Assembly: GCA_947259865.1 (NCBI GenBank) | Contig: CAMYNZ010000025.1 | Location: forward strand, 1 to 17,503 | Length of the DNA: 17,503 bases | From: an uncultured Desulfobacterales bacterium | GTDB taxonomy: Bacteria > Desulfobacterota > Desulfobacteria > Desulfobacterales > G020354645 | Reading direction: 5' to 3' | Part shown: one piece after another, positions 14,307-17,503 of the stretch | How positions within the stretch are numbered: position 1 is the stretch's first letter | Layout: each line of letters starts with the position of its first letter | The notes under the pieces: generated by a model | Database searches by the model: none | Seen by the model: the letters and a program-made list of their open reading frames with translations, nothing else | Told to the model about the DNA's origin: nothing | Position numbers and translations under genes: made by a program

Positions 14307-14791
14307 GGCTATCAACCTCCTAAAAAAAGATCACCCAACTTCAGGTGTGGATTGTTATTGACGGGGGAATCTGCACGGTAGCAAATAGAACTTGAGAACG
14401 CAACCGATTATGCAGGACGGCTGCGAAGGCAGCTGCAGATTGCGCCTGCTTTGAATATTGTGCCGGCAGGCTTGATTAAATGGCCGGAGGCTTTACATTA
14501 AAATAGGTTAGGTGGTTTAGAATTCAAGGTTTACGGTTTGAAGTTGATCGATGCCAATATCTCAACTTATGACGTCTTGTTGAGAATTCGGTGAAGCGCT
14601 GTCACTTCAGCCATGGGTCAGAGTTGCAACTGGCAAATAGAGGCACCAGAGGGTTGTAGCTTATGCTTTTCAACCTTGAACGCTGAACAAAGAGCACGGA
14701 ACCGATCAATTTAGGTTAAATATCGGTGTTATCTAGTTTTGGGTAAAGGGTCCATGGAGACGGCAATCAAATCAAATCGGAGTATAGAAAT
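14307..14791. other. Intergenic stretch, no gene seen
   Basis: 485 nt between two divergent genes. I found no frame with a ribosome binding site, no clear promoter, and only trivial hairpins (for example GCTGC-GAAG-GCAGC near 14420). The promoters of both flanking genes should lie here. Composition is mixed and parts could be decayed sequence, but no recognisable gene remnant is left. Confidence 0.45.
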
Positions 14792-15490
14792 ATGAAATCA
14801 ACACAAAAAATGAGTCGGCGAAAATTTATGGTTCTGGCGGGTGGCACTGTCGTTGGCATATCCCTGCCGGGGGTTTTTGTAAAACTGACGGAAAAAGAAA
14901 ATCTCGCTATCGCTTCCACATTGAGACCGGACGGACGACCTCGAATTCCCCCAAACCAGCAGGCCGTAAAATCACTGCGGGACATGGGTGGCTTCCTGGG
15001 ACCCGGAAAAGTGCCGGAGTGGAAACTGCGTGTTCATGGTGAAGTGCATAAACCGATGACGTTTACATTTGAACAGTTGATGGAATTAAAGGCGGTGGAC
15101 ATTACCTGTGATGTCCACTGTGTAACGGGCTGGACGCTGCTGGACGCTAAATGGCGTGGTATTCGAATGAACGCTCTGATGGATCTGGTCAAGGTCAAAG
15201 CGAATGCCGGTTTTGTCATATTCGAGGGATACGCCGGTTATACCAGTAACATACCCATCGTTGAAGCGCGTAAACAAAACGTGATCCTGGCGCACAGCTT
15301 TTCAGGCCGCCCCCTGCCTTTGGCGCACGGGGCTCCCCTGCGGGCCCTGGTCCCGGATCGCTATTTTTACAAAAGTGCCAAATGGCTGGAAGGTATCAAA
15401 TTTACGGTCAAAGATGAGCCGGGCTATTGGGAAAGAGGCGGTTACAGCAATTCTGCGGATCCGTGGAAGGAAGAGCGGTTTGATAACTGA
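14792..15490 (+). CDS. TAT-exported molybdopterin oxidoreductase, sulfite-oxidase fold (MsrP/YedY-like)
   Basis: A 232-residue protein with a twin-arginine signal (SRRKFM, residues 8-13, then a hydrophobic run AGGTVVGISLPGVFV), so it should fold with cofactor in the cytosol and act in the periplasm. The rest is one oxidoreductase molybdopterin-binding domain. The strand-loop ITCDVHCVTGWT holds Cys110, the expected molybdenum ligand, with an extra Cys106. Later come HGAPLRALVPDRYFYKSAKWLEGI and the C-terminal SADPWKEERF, both typical. MsrP itself is about 330 residues and works with the haem membrane protein MsrQ; this protein is shorter and no msrQ is adjacent, so its electron partner and substrate are open. 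GGAG lies 9 nt before the ATG. A second ATG at codon 7 would still keep the twin arginines. Confidence 0.9.
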   Translation: MKSTQKMSRRKFMVLAGGTVVGISLPGVFVKLTEKENLAIASTLRPDGRPRIPPNQQAVKSLRDMGGFLGPGKVPEWKLRVHGEVHKPMTFTFEQLMELKAVDITCDVHCVTGWTLLDAKWRGIRMNALMDLVKVKANAGFVIFEGYAGYTSNIPIVEARKQNVILAHSFSGRPLPLAHGAPLRALVPDRYFYKSAKWLEGIKFTVKDEPGYWERGGYSNSADPWKEERFDN

Positions 15491-15520
15491 GATTTAGACA
15501 GGATTTACAGGATGCCTCAG
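15488..15520 (+). repeat. Two 9-mer repeats in a weak hairpin after the molybdoenzyme gene
   Basis: ACAGGATTT and ACAGGATGC lie head to tail at 15498-15515. They are flanked by CTGAG (15488-15492) and CTCAG (15516-15520), which can pair, followed by ATTTTTATC. It could serve as a weak terminator, but the stem is only 5 bp with a 23-nt loop. Confidence 0.35.
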
Positions 15521-15853
15521 ATTTTTATCTTACCAGACCCCGACTTGCCTGCCAAAGAAAGCTGTTGCGTCGTGCAATCGGGATGAAGTTGAGAAAAGAA
15601 GAATATGTGAATTCTTTATATCCGTTCTAAAATTGGTTTCAAAGCCACGCCCGAAGCGGGCAAGCCTCAGATTAGGTCTAAGAGCAAAGATATTTGACCA
15701 CGGATTACGCGGATATCACGGATAATAAAAAATGCGGAGTCCGCCAAAGATCTCCGGCGGATGCGCAGTACATTTTGAGTCGGCTTGCAATGCAGCATTC
15801 GGACATTAGCCCACCAGAGGCGGATAAAATGGGGTTTTGTAACCAGTTCTGGT
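15521..15853. other. Intergenic stretch with short repeats, no gene seen
   Basis: 333 nt between two convergent genes. It contains the 9-mer triplet at 15699-15725, a small GCCCG-AAG-CGGGC hairpin (15649-15661) and a TCCGCC/GGCGGA pair (15740-15745 with 15756-15761). Neither hairpin has a T-run. The 70-codon plus-strand frame that begins in the triplet repeat has no ribosome binding site. Confidence 0.5.
15699..15725 (+). repeat. Tandem 9-mer triplet (CACGGATTA type)
   Basis: Three units read CACGGATTA, CGCGGATAT and CACGGATAA. They share CxCGGATxx with the units at 15498-15515 (ACAGGATTT). Repeats of this sort are, from memory, scattered between genes in several Desulfobacterota genomes, and their function is unknown. 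Confidence 0.65.
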
Positions 15854-17086
15854 TTAGGATGTGCTCTTTTTCACGAGCCTGCCGATGGTCAGTCCCTGAA
15901 TGCTAATTGAAAATACGACGATCACGTAAGTAATTGCCAAAATGATGGCTCTATTCTTTCCCGGTGGCAGGGAAAGGGCAAGGGCAACCGAGATTCCACC
16001 GCGCAATCCCCCCCAGGTAAGTATCTTAATCACGTTGGGGCTAAAGCTTCGAAACAGCCGTAAAATAGTTACAGGGAATCCCACACTTAAAAATCGGGCC
16101 ACCAGCACAAGGGGAATCATTAACAGACCGGCGATAACATACATGCGGCTAAAGGTCAGGATGAGTATTTCGAGACCGATGAGCACAAAAAGGACGGCAT
16201 TTAAGACTTCGTCCACCAGTTCCCAAAATGTGTCAAGACGGTCTCGGGTTTGCCGCGACATCGCCAGCAGCCGGCCGTGATTGCCGATTAAAAGGCCGGC
16301 GACGACGATGGCGATGGGACCCGAAATATGCAGCACATCCGCCAGGGCAAAGCCGCCGGTCACAAGCGCCAAAGTAATCAACACCTCTACTTGATAGTTA
16401 TCCACACTTTTGAGCATCCAATAGGCAACCGCCCCAATGGAAAGACCGTAAACGACACCGCCCAGCGCTTCCTTCAAAAACAATCCGGCTACCATAAGAA
16501 CCGTGATTTCATGGGCGCCTTTGGCAATTTCCAGAAAAACCATAAAAACGACCACCGCCACACCGTCATTAAACAGCGATTCGCCCGTGATTTTGGTTTC
16601 AAGACTATCCGGAACACCGACTTTTTTGAGAATTCCCAGCACGGCAATGGGATCCGTGGGTGAAATCAAAGCCCCAAACAATAAGCAGTAAATCAGCGGC
16701 AACCCGAATCCCATGGCAGACAGAAGCCACCAGCTAATAAATCCGATGATAAACGTCGAACCGACCACACCGAAAGTTGCCAGCGTGCCGATCAACCACT
16801 TTTGCTTTGCGAGATCTCCGAGATTTACATGAAGGGCTCCTGCAAAAAGCAAAAAACTCAACATGCCGTGCAGCAAGGTTTCGTCAAAATCGATATTTCC
16901 CAGAAGATAGCGTGCATCTTCTTCCAACCCCAGACCTAAGGGGCCCAGGGCAATCACGCCCAAGGACACCAGCAATGAGATCAGCATTAAACCGATGGTA
17001 TTGGGCAACCGAATATAGCGGTGATTCACATAACTGAAGGCGGCGGCCAGGGTAATTAAAATGGCTAAAATGTTGAAAAGTTTCAT
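15854..17086 (-). CDS. CPA1-family Na+/H+ antiporter (NhaP type)
   Basis: A 410-residue inner-membrane protein with about 12-13 hydrophobic segments, the normal core length without a cytosolic C-terminal regulatory domain. CPA1 hallmarks are TDP at 144-146 in GALISPTDPIAVLGILKKVGVP and the ion-binding Asn-Asp pair N173-D174 in GESLFNDGVAVVVF. ND rather than DD indicates electroneutral exchange. The late helix WGGLRGGISVALALSLP is also diagnostic. It would exchange Na+ (or K+) for H+ in pH and salt balance. No Shine-Dalgarno is visible in the 20 nt before the ATG. An MFS gene ends 48 nt upstream on the same strand, so translation may depend on coupling or the start may be non-canonical. It converges on the molybdoenzyme gene. 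Confidence 0.93.
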   Translation of the reverse strand: MKLFNILAILITLAAAFSYVNHRYIRLPNTIGLMLISLLVSLGVIALGPLGLGLEEDARYLLGNIDFDETLLHGMLSFLLFAGALHVNLGDLAKQKWLIGTLATFGVVGSTFIIGFISWWLLSAMGFGLPLIYCLLFGALISPTDPIAVLGILKKVGVPDSLETKITGESLFNDGVAVVVFMVFLEIAKGAHEITVLMVAGLFLKEALGGVVYGLSIGAVAYWMLKSVDNYQVEVLITLALVTGGFALADVLHISGPIAIVVAGLLIGNHGRLLAMSRQTRDRLDTFWELVDEVLNAVLFVLIGLEILILTFSRMYVIAGLLMIPLVLVARFLSVGFPVTILRLFRSFSPNVIKILTWGGLRGGISVALALSLPPGKNRAIILAITYVIVVFSISIQGLTIGRLVKKSTS

Positions 17087-17134
17087 AATTATTATTTTAC
17101 TTGAGTAAAAAGAGAAGATGCCCCGGGGATTTTT

Positions 17135-17503
17135 TTATTTTTTAGGCAGCATAAAAATGAACGGGACACCCAGCAAACCCATGCCGGCACTGAGAAAATA
17201 GGTTGCCCGCAGGCCTACGAGGTCAGCGATAAAACCCACTACCACGACAATGGCAGATCGAGCCATAAAAGAAGCCATCATAAAAAGGCCATTGGCCGCC
17301 GAGGGACTGCTCTCGGCATGCTCCTGCACCAAAGCCAGCATTACCGGTGTCGTCGACAAAATGGTAAATCCGCTTATGAGCAACGTGAAATATCGGAACC
17401 ATCCGCCACCCCAGGTGAATAAGAATAAGCTGATGGGCGCGCCCAGCAAGGAAATAAGGAGAACCCGACGGCGGCCGAAATAGTCACTCATTGATCCCGC
17501 CGC
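17135..17503 (-). CDS. MFS transporter, C-terminal part (Fsr-like), runs off the window
   Basis: The frame is open to the right edge, so only the last 123 residues are seen. They begin with MFS motif A at the central loop (AAGSMSDYFGRRRVLLISLLGAP) and continue with about four membrane segments. The stretch GFTILSTTPVMLALVQEHAESSPSAANGLFMM and the following RSAIVVVVGFIADLVGLR resemble fosmidomycin-resistance (Fsr) type exporters, though substrate is not certain. An internal ATG at 17491 falls inside motif A and is not the true start. The stop lies 48 nt before the antiporter start on the same strand with no terminator between, so the two are probably one transcript. Confidence 0.85.
   Translation of the reverse strand, partial: AAGSMSDYFGRRRVLLISLLGAPISLFLFTWGGGWFRYFTLLISGFTILSTTPVMLALVQEHAESSPSAANGLFMMASFMARSAIVVVVGFIADLVGLRATYFLSAGMGLLGVPFIFMLPKK

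Noticed and set aside
15841..15854. AACCAG-TT-CTGGTT palindrome as terminator of the antiporter gene
   Set aside because: The loop is only 2-4 nt and no T-run follows on the minus strand.
15694..15906. 70-codon plus-strand frame
   Set aside because: It starts in the 9-mer repeat, has no ribosome binding site, and runs into the 3' end of the antiporter gene.
17121..17140. CCCCGGGG followed by T-run as a plus-strand terminator
   Set aside because: The palindrome has no loop and cannot fold as a normal hairpin; no plus-strand gene ends here.
1..17503. CRISPR array, tRNA, rRNA, insertion sequence or prophage
   Set aside because: I looked for spaced direct repeats of 25-40 bp, tRNA-like clover folds and transposase or integrase motifs and saw none.

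Overview
The window looks like chromosomal DNA of a free-living Gram-negative anaerobe or microaerobe. A sulfate-reducer-type member of the Desulfobacterota is my best guess. The basis is indirect: a PilZ protein, an OsmC/DUF2284 pair, a small conserved protein of a type I associate with that group, a TAT-exported molybdoenzyme, a very large periplasmic alpha-2-macroglobulin, and short-period intergenic repeats (octamers of GATTCAAG type, 9-mers of CACGGATTA type). No rRNA or marker gene is present to fix the taxonomy.

Layout. 1-340 (-) is the N-terminal part of an unrecognised gene. 545-723 (-) holds a compact promoter, a folded RNA with a possible pseudoknot, and a strong intrinsic terminator, which together make a candidate small RNA or long-range leader. 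854-1252 (-) is a PilZ c-di-GMP receptor. 1713-1904 (-) is a 63-residue Cys-containing protein with an excellent ribosome binding site and its own terminator. 2141-3115 (+) is an EamA/DMT exporter that converges on a 2041-residue alpha-2-macroglobulin at 3149-9274 (-). 9569-9877 (+) is an ABM-type monooxygenase that diverges from it. 9990-12286 (-) is a three-gene operon, transcribed as DadA-like FAD dehydrogenase, DUF2284 Cys-rich protein, then OsmC. Its promoter region carries three in-phase GTAAC repeats. 12667-13680 (+) is a stand-alone FabH. A 260-bp palindromic intergenic element follows, then a conserved small protein at 13962-14306 (-). 14792-15490 (+) is a TAT-exported sulfite-oxidase-fold molybdoenzyme. 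15854-17086 (-) is a CPA1 Na+/H+ antiporter. 17135-17503 (-) is the C-terminal part of an Fsr-like MFS transporter, probably co-transcribed with the antiporter.

Functionally this is a mosaic of housekeeping and stress or envelope genes rather than one system. The most cohesive unit is the dadA-like/DUF2284/osmC operon, which combines a flavin dehydrogenase, a probable metal- or Fe-S-binding protein and a thiol peroxidase fold. I see no CRISPR array, prophage, transposase, tRNA or defence island. The best candidates for undescribed biology are the folded RNA at 545-690, the nested palindromic element at 13689-13948, the phased repeats before the FAD operon, the leader hairpin of the macroglobulin gene, and the aromatic-rich insertion in that protein.
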